Below are positions 20,501 through 28,335 of a DNA stretch of 64,000 bases, piece after piece. The notes beneath the pieces are model-generated. The model worked only from the letters and a program-made list of their open reading frames with translations. It was not told where the DNA came from and made no database searches. How positions within the stretch are numbered: the stretch's first letter is position 1; each line of letters starts with the position of its first letter. Where the stretch lies: NCBI RefSeq assembly GCF_964275005.1, contig NC_092688.1, forward strand, positions 18,320,403 through 18,384,402. Reading direction: 5' to 3'. Source of the stretch: Diadema setosum (taxonomy: Eukaryota; Echinodermata; Echinoidea; Diadematoida; Diadematidae). The translations under genes and the position numbers were made by a program.

Positions 20501-23068
20501 TGCCTTTTTGTTTTGTGCTGCTTCAGGTATACTACTATTCAGAGACCAAGACAACTCATACAACATATCCTGATGGCTTGGAAATCCTCCAGTTTTCAAA
20601 GTAAGTGTATACTGTTATAATTGAATAGAGACCTAAAGAGCTGATTAGACTTGTTTGAAATATTGTCCTTGTTTTAAGTCAACATTATTGACTTGACGTC
20701 TATGTATAAGAAAAATGTAAAACTTATGTTGTTGGACAGTTTTTGTTTTTGTTTTGTTTTGGGTTTTTTTTTCAGGTTGAATTAACAAAACTTTAGTAAA
20801 GCTGTGTGTACATGATATTGATATGGCAAGCCACTTGATAGAGCCAATGCCTTGGGTTATGTCTGTGTGGTCAACCCAATGTATCTCTCTTATATTTTTG
20901 CCAATTTGAGAGCTATATTTGTAATATGCTTGTTTGTATTTGTTTGTTTATCCATCAGTTGTTTGTTTTGTTTGTTAGTTTTACTTGTATATCTGTTAAT
21001 TCAGTCATTCTGTCATTCAGTCACTCATGTCATTCTGTGACTCATACATTCATTCATTTATTCATTCATCTGTTCACTCATATATTTATGCAATATATGT
21101 TCATTCATTTATTCATCCATCTGTTCACTCATATATTTGTACATACATTCATTCATGCATTCAGTCATGCACTCATTCATTCATATATTGATTCATTCAT
21201 TCATCCATCTGTTCATGCATTCATTCATTTATTCATTCATTCATTCATCCATCCATTAGTTCACTCATACATTGTACATTCATTCATTCATCCATTCTTT
21301 CGTTCATTCATTCATATTACAACATTCTTTCTATGTCTTCATAAAGCAGTCAGACTGAGGACTACCCAGATGGCACGGAAGAGATTACATTCCCAGACCA
21401 GACCGTCAATTACCTTGGAAATTCATTCATACATCCACACATTCATTCATACATTCATACATTCATCAATTGATTAATTCATTCATGCATTCATTCATTC
21501 ATTCATTCATTCATTCTTTCATTCATTCATTCATTCAATCAATCATTCATTCATATTTCAACATTCTTTCTATATCTTCGTGAAGCAATCAGACTGAGAA
21601 GCACTACCCAGATGGCACCAAAGAGATCACATTCCCAGACCAGACCATCAAGTACCTGTTCCCCAATGGTGGGGAGGAGAGCGTGTTTGCTGATGGTACT
21701 GTCCTGAGGGTAGATGCCAGCGGTCAGCGGGTCATGGAGTTTCCCAATGGCCAGAGAGAGGTTCACACTGACCAGTACAAGGTTTGTGAAAACAAGACAA
21801 TTCCAGTTCTTTTTTTTTTTTTTTTTCATTTACCTCTCTTTCTGTAATTAACCCTATTTTAACTGGGCTATTTGAGACCAAGTTTTTACTGGGGGGGGTG
21901 TCAATTTGACCCCCCCTTCAGATCTCGGCCACCGATCGCGTGATCGCCACAAAATTTTGCCTGAAGATAGAGCCGGATGTCATCTACAAGATTACATGGT
22001 CATACAATAGAAAAATATTTGCTTTCTATTTTTAATAAATTAATTATGCAAATTTATGCATGAAATCATATTTTCACCTATAACTCCATTAAAAAGACTA
22101 AAGGATTGCTAAATTTTTGTGTCAGACTTCCTCATGACACATTTAACAACTTTGTTGTAAAAAAATAGCACAATCAAAATCAATTTCTTTTGTTTTTTAT
22201 TGTTTTGTTAATTTCTTATGTATTTTATTGTTTTTTCGACCTTTTGTTTTCTATTGTTTTTTGCCAAAATTTGTTGCAGGCACTTTTTCAAGCTTATCTT
22301 CATTAGAATTGATTAAATGGTTAAAAGTTGAAATAATCTAATTTATATCAATTAAACCAAAAAACACAATTTGCATTGGATTTGCACACGATATCATGAA
22401 TTTGAGCTGTTTTCAGGTTGACATGCATATGCAAAACATTGCGTAACTTCAGAACGGTGTACCCGCACGTCGCAAATTTGGTCTCAAAATATGCGGGAGA
22501 CTTCAATGAAAAAAGTCATGAAACGACGCGCAAAATCTTTGCGCGTTGCGGAATCGTGGCGCGAAATGTCGAGGGGGGTCAATTTGACCCCCCCCCCCCC
22601 CAGGTAAAATAGGGTTAACACTTGTAAGACATTTCATAATCTGATGTTTTGTGTATGTGTCAGTTTTGAGGAAGGGTTCATTGTATTATCTGTTGTAAAA
22701 CAATTCTTTTCGGTGCTTTTTGAGATGATTTTTACACTTGGTATGTTGTAAACATGAAGCCAGCAATTCATTGTTATGTGTTTACTCATGCCAGTAAAAT
22801 CACAGGTCAAGAATGTGACTACAAAAATAATTCTTGCCCAATAGAACAAGCAGAACAAACGGAAAAATAATAATGCTGACCCTGTTAGTATTTACCTTTT
22901 ATAATCATATCTCCTTAAATCTGGGTCCTGATATTTCAGAGGCGAGAGTATCCCGACGGGACAGTGAAGACAGTTTACCCAGATGGAAGACAAGAAACAC
23001 GGTACTCCAGTGGACGCCTCAGGATAAAGGACAAAGATGGCAACATCATGTTGGACAAGAAATGTTAG
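429..23068 (+). CDS. CENPJ: CENPJ/CPAP (SAS-4) centriolar assembly protein, 16 exons, 5' partial
   Basis: The joined exons 429-725, 1543-1800, 2756-3064, 3631-3753, 5615-6614, 7304-7452, 8142-8303, 9814-9917, 14383-14476, 15735-15905, 16288-16559, 18785-19097, 19525-19665, 20527-20600, 21586-21781 and 22940-23068 total 3,792 nt with no internal stop (1,263 codons plus TAG). CPAP is known to control centriole length: it binds tubulin, and its C-terminal G-box domain binds STIL. Seen here, numbering from the first visible codon: an [11 protein letters not shown] motif near 122, a D/E-rich segment at 330-660, a coiled coil at about 713-889, a P/S-rich linker at 890-1070, and a G-box domain at about 1075-1263 with four YPDG motifs. 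The coiled coil ([20 protein letters not shown]) and the G-box match human CPAP as I remember it. Human CPAP is about 1,340 residues, so a short N-terminal part, probably including the tubulin-binding region, lies upstream. Identification is firm; exon 2 has the least certain boundaries. Confidence 0.95.
1543..1800 (+). CDS. CENPJ: CENPJ exon b, basic FLRRGQG segment
   Basis: The acceptor is CTATTCTACAG at 1542 and reading is in phase 0 ([11 protein letters not shown]...). The exon contains [11 protein letters not shown] followed by a lysine/arginine-rich tail ([19 protein letters not shown]). I recall a similar F-L-K-R-G-E-G-x-x-R-F motif in CPAP, near its microtubule-binding part. The donor AAG|GTTGGC at 1801 is weak. 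A second GTTGGC at 1759 would also keep phase 0 and shorten the exon by 14 codons, so the 3' end is the least certain in this gene. Confidence 0.7.
2248..2607. repeat. Dispersed element with CCTCCGCCAAGGA ends
   Basis: The ends ACCTCCGCCAAGGA (2248-2261) and TCCTTGGCAGAGGT (2594-2607) are inverted copies with one mismatch. There is no open frame inside. The layout fits a non-autonomous inverted-repeat element; I recall this CTCCGCCAAGG end from several marine animal genomes, which would need a search to confirm. Confidence 0.7.
2756..3064 (+). CDS. CENPJ: CENPJ exon c
   Basis: The acceptor GGATATCCAG at 2755 gives phase 0 ([11 protein letters not shown]...). The donor is GAG|GTAGGC at 3065. 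The exon codes for 103 residues: a proline-rich start, a charged middle ([19 protein letters not shown]) and a more structured-looking end ([17 protein letters not shown]). Its GC content is clearly higher than that of the introns on either side. No named domain is recognised in it. Confidence 0.8.
3631..3753 (+). CDS. CENPJ: CENPJ exon d, after a poly-C tract
   Basis: Forty-one codons in phase 0, starting [19 protein letters not shown] and including [15 protein letters not shown]. The acceptor CATCAG at 3630 is preceded by an uninterrupted C homopolymer (about 3606-3625) that serves as the polypyrimidine tract. The donor is CAG|GTCAGT at 3754. The DEFE-x-LE-x-AAD pattern matches a short conserved segment I recall from CPAP. 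Confidence 0.85.
3787..3968. repeat. Two-copy tandem duplication, 93-bp period
   Basis: AAACTAACCAGAGTTGACC begins at 3787 and again at 3880. The two units stay alignable through GTGTCTGAATATATCT with scattered substitutions. It lies in the intron just after CENPJ exon d and is diverged, so it is not recent. Confidence 0.8.
4248..4473. repeat. CTGTATA-ended short inverted-repeat element, copy 1
   Basis: The ends CTGTATATGCCATATATTTC (4249 on) and the inverse ending CGACATATACAG (4472) pair imperfectly. The inside is rich in TTCGCG/CGCGAA pairs, so the whole element can fold back. A copy with the interior in opposite orientation is at 59301-59543. Confidence 0.75.
4671..5487. mobile_element. 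Inverted-repeat element with internal 160-bp tandem repeats
   Basis: Perfect 18-bp terminal inverted repeats GTTATACCCCCGCCAAAC (4671-4688 and, inverted, 5470-5487) enclose four diverged units of about 160 bp. Each unit carries TTGCCATGGTAAC (near 4885, 5044, 5213 and 5374) and most carry CAAATCTTGCGTCGCGAACT or a decayed form. There is no transposase frame, so it would be non-autonomous. A GC-rich CGGTCGGGCGGTCGG stretch follows the left end. Confidence 0.82.
5615..6614 (+). CDS. CENPJ: CENPJ exon e, large acidic exon
   Basis: The acceptor TTTTTACAACAG at 5614 leads into [16 protein letters not shown] in phase 0. The donor G|GTATGT at 6615 leaves phase 1. The exon is 1,000 nt and codes for 333 residues rich in D, E and S, with two near-pure acidic runs (about 5923-5975 and 6193-6240) coded by GAA/GAG/GAT repeats. 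It ends in [17 protein letters not shown]. It looks disordered; the length of the acidic runs is likely to vary between alleles. Confidence 0.85.
7304..7452 (+). CDS. CENPJ: CENPJ exon f
   Basis: The acceptor CATTCATCAG at 7303 and an initial TA complete the split valine codon (phase 1 to 0). The donor is GTG|GTAAGC at 7453. It codes for [13 protein letters not shown]... through [20 protein letters not shown]. The S-x-L-x-x-LFP-x-LK pattern resembles a short conserved helix before the CPAP coiled coil, as I remember it. Confidence 0.85.
8142..8303 (+). CDS. CENPJ: CENPJ exon g, start of coiled coil
   Basis: The acceptor AATAATTTCAG at 8141 and donor AAG|GTGAGC at 8304 are both phase 0 (54 codons). 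The sequence has clear heptads, for example [19 protein letters not shown] followed by [12 protein letters not shown]. This opens the central coiled-coil region by which CPAP is known to dimerise. Confidence 0.9.
8360..9134 (-). mobile_element. TTAACCCTA element copy 2, with nested insertion
   Basis: The left end TTAACCCTATCTTAA (8360-8374) and the decayed right end AATAGAATCAA (9134) flank sequence that is the reverse complement of the element at 21848-22618; for example GCAAAGATTTTGC, TTTCATGACTTTTT and GTACACCGGTCCGAAG are shared. A second short element is inserted at 8371-8463, within a few bases of the left end. Confidence 0.72.
8371..8463. repeat. TTAA-CYCATTGAGGAC short element, copy 1
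   Basis: TTAACTCATTGAGGAC at the left and GTCCTCAATGGGTTTA at the right are inverted copies. It is 93 bp long and sits nested in the larger TTAACCCTA element. A second copy is at 20219-20310. Confidence 0.75.
9814..9917 (+). CDS. CENPJ: CENPJ exon h, coiled coil
   Basis: The acceptor ATATGTGCAG at 9813 starts [15 protein letters not shown] in phase 0. The donor AA|GTAAGT at 9918 leaves phase 2. Thirty-four codons of strongly charged coiled coil align with the human segment that reads like LRKEIQDFEQQKAKEL, as I recall it. Confidence 0.9.
9918..14382 (+). other. CENPJ intron h-i, 4.5 kb
   Basis: This is the longest intron seen in the gene. It holds a palindromic dispersed element near 10643-10858 and a T14-G15 homopolymer junction at 11646-11674. 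The rest is AT-rich with no open frame that looks coding. Confidence 0.88.
10643..10858. repeat. Dispersed foldback element, family B copy 1
   Basis: GTGAAAGTGGATATTTTT near the left end and AAAATTTCCACTTTTACAGT at the right are inverted, imperfect copies. The core GCATGTTTTTGATTCC is shared with 57530-57707. Confidence 0.65.
14383..14476 (+). CDS. CENPJ: CENPJ exon i, conserved coiled-coil core
   Basis: The acceptor TTGTATTTCCAG at 14382 and an initial A complete the split lysine (phase 2). The donor CAA|GTTAGT at 14477 gives phase 0. It codes for [20 protein letters not shown] and a following [11 protein letters not shown]. This is among the best-conserved stretches of CPAP and is strong evidence for the gene identity. 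It lies after the longest intron seen (about 4.5 kb). Confidence 0.95.
15735..15905 (+). CDS. CENPJ: CENPJ exon j, end of coiled coil
   Basis: The acceptor CCCCACCAG at 15734 and donor AAG|GTACGT at 15906 are phase 0 (57 codons). It includes [34 protein letters not shown] and [12 protein letters not shown]. This matches the L-R-E-D-L-K-R-K-E-x-x-W through E-V-K-x-M-E block of human CPAP. Confidence 0.93.
16288..16559 (+). CDS. CENPJ: CENPJ exon k, proline-rich linker
   Basis: The acceptor CCCTTGAACAG at 16287 gives phase 0 ([18 protein letters not shown]). Of the nearby AG dinucleotides it is the one that keeps frame. The donor AA|GTGAGT at 16560 leaves phase 2. Ninety codons of low-complexity P/N/R sequence ending [12 protein letters not shown] link the coiled coil to the G-box domain. 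Confidence 0.8.
17399..17530. repeat. GTA trinucleotide satellite
   Basis: About 130 bp of (GTA)n interrupted twice by GGTAATA, in the CENPJ intron k-l. Confidence 0.9.
18785..19097 (+). CDS. CENPJ: CENPJ exon l, P/S/R-rich linker into G-box
   Basis: The acceptor CCCCTCTTTAG at 18784 and an initial T complete the split asparagine. The donor is AAG|GTGAGT at 19098 (phase 0). About 85 residues are S/P/R-rich ([15 protein letters not shown], then [12 protein letters not shown]). The exon then ends [13 protein letters not shown], the first strand of the G-box domain. Coding GC content is much higher than in the adjacent introns. Confidence 0.88.
19525..19665 (+). CDS. CENPJ: CENPJ exon m, G-box repeats
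   Basis: The acceptor CATTCTGTCAG at 19524 and donor GTG|GTGAGT at 19666 are phase 0 (47 codons). It contains [18 protein letters not shown] and [18 protein letters not shown], the alternating DG/NG turn-and-strand pattern of the TCP10 C-terminal (G-box) fold. Confidence 0.95.
19689..19910. repeat. Degenerate minisatellite with CTGTG core
   Basis: Roughly eight to nine diverged units of about 20-35 bp share a GACTAGTCTGTGATCCAA-like core, directly after CENPJ exon m. Unit length varies, so the period is irregular. Confidence 0.65.
20219..20310. repeat. TTAA-CCCATTGAGGAC short element, copy 2
   Basis: TTACCCAGTGAGGATGGGCTG at the left and GTCCTCAATAGGTTAA at the right match the 93-bp element at 8371-8463 in length and internal order. 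Confidence 0.72.
20527..20600 (+). CDS. CENPJ: CENPJ exon n, G-box repeats
   Basis: The acceptor GTGCTGCTTCAG at 20526 and donor AA|GTAAGT at 20601 run from phase 0 to phase 2. It codes for [20 protein letters not shown] and LQFS. It carries one YPDG turn and continues the beta-repeat register of the preceding exon. Confidence 0.95.
21033..21340. repeat. ATTC tetranucleotide satellite, left block
   Basis: Degenerate (ATTC)n with ATCC/ACTC variants. Together with 21416-21560 it brackets the truncated CENPJ exon copy. Confidence 0.88.
21303..21415 (+). pseudogene. Truncated duplicate of CENPJ exon o
   Basis: About 112 bp match the end of the intron and first part of exon o, including the acceptor-like flank (ACATTCTTTCTATGTCTTC) and the coding stretch [18 protein letters not shown]. 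Relative to exon o the copy lacks 3 nt and has several substitutions. Similarity stops after TACCT, where ATTC satellite begins, so there is no donor site. Read in the exon phase it stays open to TGA at 21471-21473. Confidence 0.8.
21416..21560. repeat. ATTC tetranucleotide satellite, right block
   Basis: (ATTC)n between the truncated exon copy and the true CENPJ exon o. Confidence 0.9.
21586..21781 (+). CDS. CENPJ: CENPJ exon o, G-box core
   Basis: The acceptor TATCTTCGTGAAG at 21585 and an initial C complete the split asparagine. The donor AAG|GTTTGT at 21782 gives phase 0. It codes for [19 protein letters not shown] and, further on, [15 protein letters not shown], nearly identical to the human TEKHYPDG...EITFPDQ segment as I recall it. 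The 5' flank is an ATTC satellite, and a damaged second copy of this exon's first half lies 240 bp upstream. Confidence 0.95.
21848..22618 (+). mobile_element. TTAACCCTA piggyBac-like non-autonomous element, copy 1
   Basis: The ends TTAACCCTATTTTAACTGG and CCAGGTAAAATAGGGTTAA are inverted with one mismatch. TTAA at both borders followed by CCC is the known target and end signature of piggyBac transposons. There is no transposase frame in 771 bp. Inner GTCAATTTGACCCCCC arms lie just inside both ends. Confidence 0.8.
22940..23068 (+). CDS. CENPJ: CENPJ terminal coding exon
   Basis: The acceptor CTGATATTTCAG at 22939 starts [19 protein letters not shown] in phase 0. The exon ends [12 protein letters not shown] with TAG at 23066-23068. 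This matches the end of human CPAP ([13 protein letters not shown]), and the protein stops within a few residues of the expected place. No clear AATAAA signal is seen close downstream, so the 3' UTR end is not assigned. Confidence 0.95.
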   Translation, partial: RREYPDGTVKTVYPDGRQETRYSSGRLRIKDKDGNIMLDKKC

Positions 23069-23178
23069 CAAGCAAGAACTCTTCGCTCTGCTTTTAACTT
23101 CTGGTCCATGGCCTGTCTGCATGAATACTTCACCAAAGCATCATTGGATATTTATGCTACATTGACAAGGGAAGTTCA

Positions 23179-23247
23179 TGTGTTTGTGTGTGTGCATGTG
23201 TGTGTATGTATGTGTATGTGTGTGTATGTGTATGTGTGTGTGTGTTT
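23179..23247. repeat. GT/GTAT satellite in CENPJ 3' region
   Basis: Mixed (GT)n and GTAT units about 110 bp after the CENPJ stop codon, possibly in the 3' UTR. Confidence 0.85.
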
Positions 23248-24452
23248 GGACTTGATGCAACTTTATAAGACACCAAAGATATTGAAATATCCAACTATAA
23301 GTAATGTTTAATTTAATCAACAGTGTAAACATGTGTGAACAGTCTCAGTATAAATTGCACCAAATCGTGGTGAGCTTTTGGTATAAATCATGAAAAGAGC
23401 TTGAAATACAGTGTGCCAGTTTCTTGTTAGATAATTTGTCAGTATATTTCAGTGTATTTTTTTTTATTTCATATTTCCTTCAGTGGAACGTCGTTGTAAC
23501 AAGGTCAGACAGAGCGAGATGCATGATATAACAACGTCGGGTGAGAATGAGAAGGACGTTAAGTTGCCACTGAACCCATAGTGTTTGAGACAACTTAATG
23601 CCCTTTTCATTCTCAGCAGACGACAAGATGATTTTGCAGGTCCCTTTGATTTTATACCCTTTTGTTTTTATCCCTGATAAAATGAAATACGCAATATAAC
23701 AAGAAAATTTCAGTGGTCCCAAGCAGCTCATTGTAATGAGGTTTCCCTCTTTAACAGTACACTCTTTGTGTTTAAAATCTGACAACACAGTACAAAGAAA
23801 ACATAAATCTACCTCAAGATAGATTTGGGTGGTATGATCTCAGAAATGTAGTGAATTTGGTTTGACATTCTGTACTTTTAGGGGGGAAAAAAGTGACACA
23901 AAAAAAATGACACAATCAGAGGGCTTTGACAGCATTTCTGTCGTGGGATGTGCATTGACTTAAAGCTGTATACTCTGTGAATGTAAGTTTTGCTGATTTC
24001 AAAGCTGTAGATGTAATCTCTCCACTAAATTGGAAAGTAAGTATTGAAGCGAGATGGTGTTTTGTGTTGTGATTGTTGTTTTGTATGTGTTCTTGTGTAT
24101 GTGAGTGGGTGTTTATTGCATTTTAATTTCTAAGTATTTTAATTTTATTCCTCATTGAAGGAGTTTGGAAAAGACCCAACACACAACTGTACAGAACAAT
24201 GAAAATTGTCTCTGAAAATGCCTCATAAAGAGGTAGAGAATATTTGGTTTGAGATAGTTCCAAAATAATTGTGTCATTGTCACTTACTGCCTGCTTGCTT
24301 GTAATACTAATCTGAAATGCAAGCTTTCTAATTACTATCCAAGCCAACTCTCTCTGAGAGCATGAAGTACATGTAATTATTTGTTTTGTCCTTTGTAAAG
24401 TTACTCTATCAAGAGAAAGTTTATATTGTATGTGTGTCAGCAAAATACTTAT

Positions 24453-24597
24453 ATTATATTGGATGGCTATGAATGGGATACCAGGGAATATTGCACAAGT
24501 TAGGGCCCATATTGCACGAATCGAAGATGAGTGCAATATTGGCCCTAACGAGTGCAATATTCCCTGGTATTCCATGAATCAAGGCCATCCAATATAA
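24453..24597. repeat. 145-bp hairpin
   Basis: ATTATATTGGATGGC (24453-24467) pairs with GCCATCCAATATAAT (24583-24597). Inside, CCAGGGAATATTGCAC pairs with GTGCAATATTCCCTGG and TAGGGCC with GGCCCTA, so nearly the whole segment folds. Confidence 0.85.
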
Positions 24598-24599
24598 TT

Positions 24600-25015
24600 A
24601 TTATCATCTATACAATCAAGTAGAGCAAGCATAAACTGCACAAAATTACCCGGCTTCTACTCGTCTTGGAAGTTGACTCGGCAGTCACATCCCAGCGCTG
24701 AAAAGGGGAAGCCCCTAAAACTGCGTACATGAAACAAACAACTAGCAAGATGCTTGCGCGCTTGTGAATTGTTATACAAGAACGACGCGCACTAGTAGCA
24801 AGCGTTTGCGCATTCAGCAAGCGCTCGCGCAATAGACGAGACAGGATTGAATATGGTATGATCTTGAACGGAAAGTAACAACGGTAGCCTATGGGGAATT
24901 AATACGTTGGCCTATGCGTTTCGTTCAATATGCTCTGATATTGAACGGTAAAAATTGAGCGGACTACAATACGCGTTTTTAATGCACCGCTAAAACGTCC
25001 TATATAGATGATAAT
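24600..25015. mobile_element. Inverted-repeat element with ATTATCATCTATA ends
   Basis: A perfect 13-bp terminal inverted repeat, ATTATCATCTATA (24600-24612) and TATAGATGATAAT (25003-25015). The interior is GC-rich with repeated CAAGCG/GCGCGC motifs, unlike its flanks. It directly abuts the 145-bp hairpin and may form one compound element with it. Confidence 0.7.
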
Positions 25016-25328
25016 GTATTATATTTACTTTTCCATTTCATCTTTGTGATCTGTTGAACCCAAGACAGTGCCTGACTTCTAGCCATGAATCTTTGAAAGC
25101 GATCCATTCATACTCGGTGTTTGCTGGCATAAACAGTTATAAGTGCAATAGTGTTAAAATATGTTCAATTCATCTGCATTGTTAACTTTGACCTTTTTGA
25201 ATTTCTCTTATTCATTAAGAGGACATAAGAGAGGACATAAGAGGCATGTGTAGTAAAAGTCTGAAATAGGTCAGTACATTGTATTAAATACCCTAGAGTA
25301 TTTTATACAACTTTGTATGTGTTGAGAT

Positions 25329-25551
25329 ACTGTATAAGCTGTTATATTCGCGTACAGATATTTTCGCGAATGAGCAGGTTGCAGACATTTTCGTGAGATG
25401 TTGTTTTCGCAAATTTACGCCAAGGCTATTGTAAGTGCACTATTAGACTAGCGCGTGGCGACATTTTAGTGTGTTGTTGAATTCGCAGTCCAACAGTCAT
25501 TTGTGAAATTCACGAATATTAAACCCTCACAAAAATAACAGCTTATACAGT
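25329..25551. mobile_element. CTGTATA-ended element, copy 3
   Basis: A perfect 17-bp terminal inverted repeat ACTGTATAAGCTGTTAT (25329-25345, 25535-25551). It has TTCGCG-rich arms like those at 4248 and 59301 but a different core, so it is probably a related subfamily. Confidence 0.78.
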
Positions 25552-26792
25552 ATTATCCTGGAATGTTTAGGTTGAGGACTTCTATAATGATTTTGTTTTT
25601 ACAATGTGTATGGGGAAGACAATTTGGATAATCATAAAAGAAAATAATGCATCGTGCATTACACATTTTTAAGTGCATTATTTCAATCTATTCAGTCAAG
25701 GCTTGCAAAATTTGATGTGATTTCAACTAAGAATACATACTAACACAGTGGCAGATAATCTCGAGTTCTTCAGTGAGTGGTCTTGGGTTCAATACCCTTT
25801 TAATGCATACACCCCTGGGCATGTTGTCCACTACTCACGGTGTCTCTGTTCATCCATGGTGCTAAAATTGTCCCCTTTAAGAAATTATGCTTCCTTATAT
25901 TGTAAGAAGGTTCTAATTCAGCTTAACTTGCCATCCCTGGTGGTTAAGCTCTTTCAGTCCTCATTTTCTTACATAGGTCAAAGCTCTCAGTTTATTCATT
26001 AAGGTAAGTTTTCAGTTTAAAAAGAAAAATAAAATGAAAAAAAAATATTGTGGTAAATGGTCAGAACAGTTAACCGTATGTTTCAGTCTTTATCTTAAAC
26101 TAGAAAAGACAAGATGTGTGTACAATGTTTAGGGTCACACACTGCAAGAAACTTATCTTATTAACCTACCTTAACATTGCAGTGAAATGTTATGAACAGA
26201 TGTATCATATTAAAACAGTATTTATGCAAATTGCTTAAAATCGTTGTACATATATCAAATGCCTTGTAGTATTGGATTGACATTGAATTCCATGTAAATT
26301 ATAATACTTCAGTCCAATGCTTTTGTGTGCCTGAATGTGTGATGTGCAGCTACTTGGATTATTAAAAGTTTATTAAAAGATTTTTTGCATAATAATAGCA
26401 AAGTGATATGGTCTCATCCTGTCTCCTCTTTGATGCATTCTTGGCAGAAAGTCACATTTTACTTTTCAGAAGACAATGACTTAGATTTACAAAGGTAATT
26501 TAAGTCTTCTCCGTGGATTATGCATATTACTGTGGCATAAATGCATGTGATACAACATGTACACCAACAGACATCTAATTATGAATACACTACCATCTGC
26601 TTGCGCTATTTAAAGTTTATTTAATTAATGTTTGATTAGTGCATGCATTACTAGATTTAAATGATGGATTTATATATATACATATATTTAGACTACTTTG
26701 TACCGCAGTGAAGTTGCTGTTGCAAGCAGAGTCTGATATGTGACTGTGTGTCCTTAACAATGTGTATTAGTATTCCCACATTCACATACTGA

Positions 26793-27422
26793 TATACCGG
26801 GTGTCCCGAAAAAAGCGGAACGGTGGATTTTCAGTACCTTGCGTTCTAAGAGTGATATATTTTTTGACATCATTAGAGAGAACATCTTCCGCAAAAGACA
26901 ATGATACCAAAATCATTAAATTTGGTTGAGTACTTTTTATTCTACGCCAATTTCTGTATATGCAGTCATTTTCATTTTTTTGCGACTTATGAGATAAAAC
27001 ACGCGTTCCATACGGTGAATTGTGTAAGCTCGTTGATCCATGTCAATAAAAGATAACGCTTTCATATCGGGCGCGCGCACACACACAGATACACACACAC
27101 ACTGTTTTTCCTGGCCCGTGCCCAATGTGAAAACTGTATCTTTTGTTGACATGGATCACCGAGCTTACACAATGTTCACCGTATGGATCGCGTGTCGCAC
27201 TCAAATTATTATCTCATAAGTCGCAAAAATCAGGCGAAATTGAAAATGACTGCATTTCCAGGAATTGGCGTAGAATAAAAAGTACTCAACCAAATTTAAT
27301 GATTTTGGTATCATTGTCTTCTGCGGAAGATGATCTTTCTAATGATGTCAAAAAATATATCACTTTTAGAACGCAAAGTACTGAAAATCCACCGTTCCGC
27401 TTTTTTGGGGACACCCGGTATA
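26793..27422. repeat. 630-bp near-perfect palindrome
   Basis: TATACCGGGTGTCCCGAAAA at the left is inverted at the right end (GGGGACACCCGGTATA). The two arms of roughly 270-300 bp stay alignable almost throughout (e.g. AAAGCGGAACGGTGGATTTT against its inverse). The loop is a GCGCGC/CA-rich stretch near 27,068-27,120. A long-terminal-inverted-repeat foldback element with TA flanks is the likely nature. Confidence 0.85.
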
Positions 27423-27832
27423 GTACACCCAATATTCTTTTTAGCACTTGCCTTACATTTGTTTCTGGGATTTTTTTTAATCATCAATGGATCTTGGAAA
27501 CAATCTTTTAAGATATTTGTCAAGTGAATCCCTATCATTAACTTGCTTGGTTTGAATCCTTTACTTACATACTTTTTCTAGATGTTAATGAGTAAGTGTG
27601 CTGAAATGAGTTGTTTGATTTTTTAAAAGTGCAATCATTGTCTTAAATTTCTTTCTCTAACATTGAACCCTTGATATTTGGATGTACAGTTGTATGTGCT
27701 TTGTAGGGCCTCAATAATTTGAGCTTGTATACTGTCCATTTAAATGCATGCATAGATGTTGACCACTACAAGCTGAGCTGTATAAGTCTTATCCTTCATA
27801 CAGCCAAAATGTCCGTCACAGGTTGTTGGATT

Positions 27833-27835
<3 letters not shown>

Positions 27836-27901
<66 letters not shown>
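27836..27901. repeat. GT dinucleotide satellite
   Basis: Uninterrupted (GT)n of about 65 bp. Confidence 0.93.
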
Positions 27902-27904
<3 letters not shown>

Positions 27905-28313
27905 TTTTACACAATGGCTCTGTAATTTAAGAATTATGTGAATTTCCTTTTTCCCTAAATTTCCTATATGTTCCATATTTCTTCTTTCTTTTCTTTTCTT
28001 TTTCGGTACACGATCATATTTTGTTATCAGCACAAAAACCCAATTTTAGGGTCAACCTATGGACTACAAAATTCCCAGACACCCCTAGAAAAAAAGAGAC
28101 TGCGCATAGGCAATGCAATTTAGAACAAAAAAAAAAGGCACAGTTGATAGCTCTGCGCATAGACATAAGACATATAGACCCACAAAGTTCGGCAGATGGT
28201 TTGAAATATGTACAACAGGTGTGTCAAAGACACCGCGTGCACACATACACGTACTGAAAACACACTGCATGTCGGTTTCATTCCATGTGTGAGAAATGCT
28301 TTTATTTCACGTT

Positions 28314-28335
28314 AAAAAAAAAAAAAAAAAAAAAA
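28314..28335. repeat. A22 homopolymer
   Basis: Twenty-two A in a row. No retroposed gene was recognised upstream. Confidence 0.9.

Noticed and set aside
20926..21477. Open frame of 183 codons rich in Ile, His, Phe and Ser
   Set aside because: It is a translation of the ATTC satellite and runs through the CENPJ exon copy in the wrong frame.
22418..22612. Open frame of 64 codons with coding-like GC
   Set aside because: It lies wholly inside the TTAACCCTA mobile element; the other copy of the element does not keep the frame.
23460..23760. Possible dispersed repeat with GTTGTAACAAGGTC
   Set aside because: No second copy in the window and no clear paired ends, so it is not listed as a feature.
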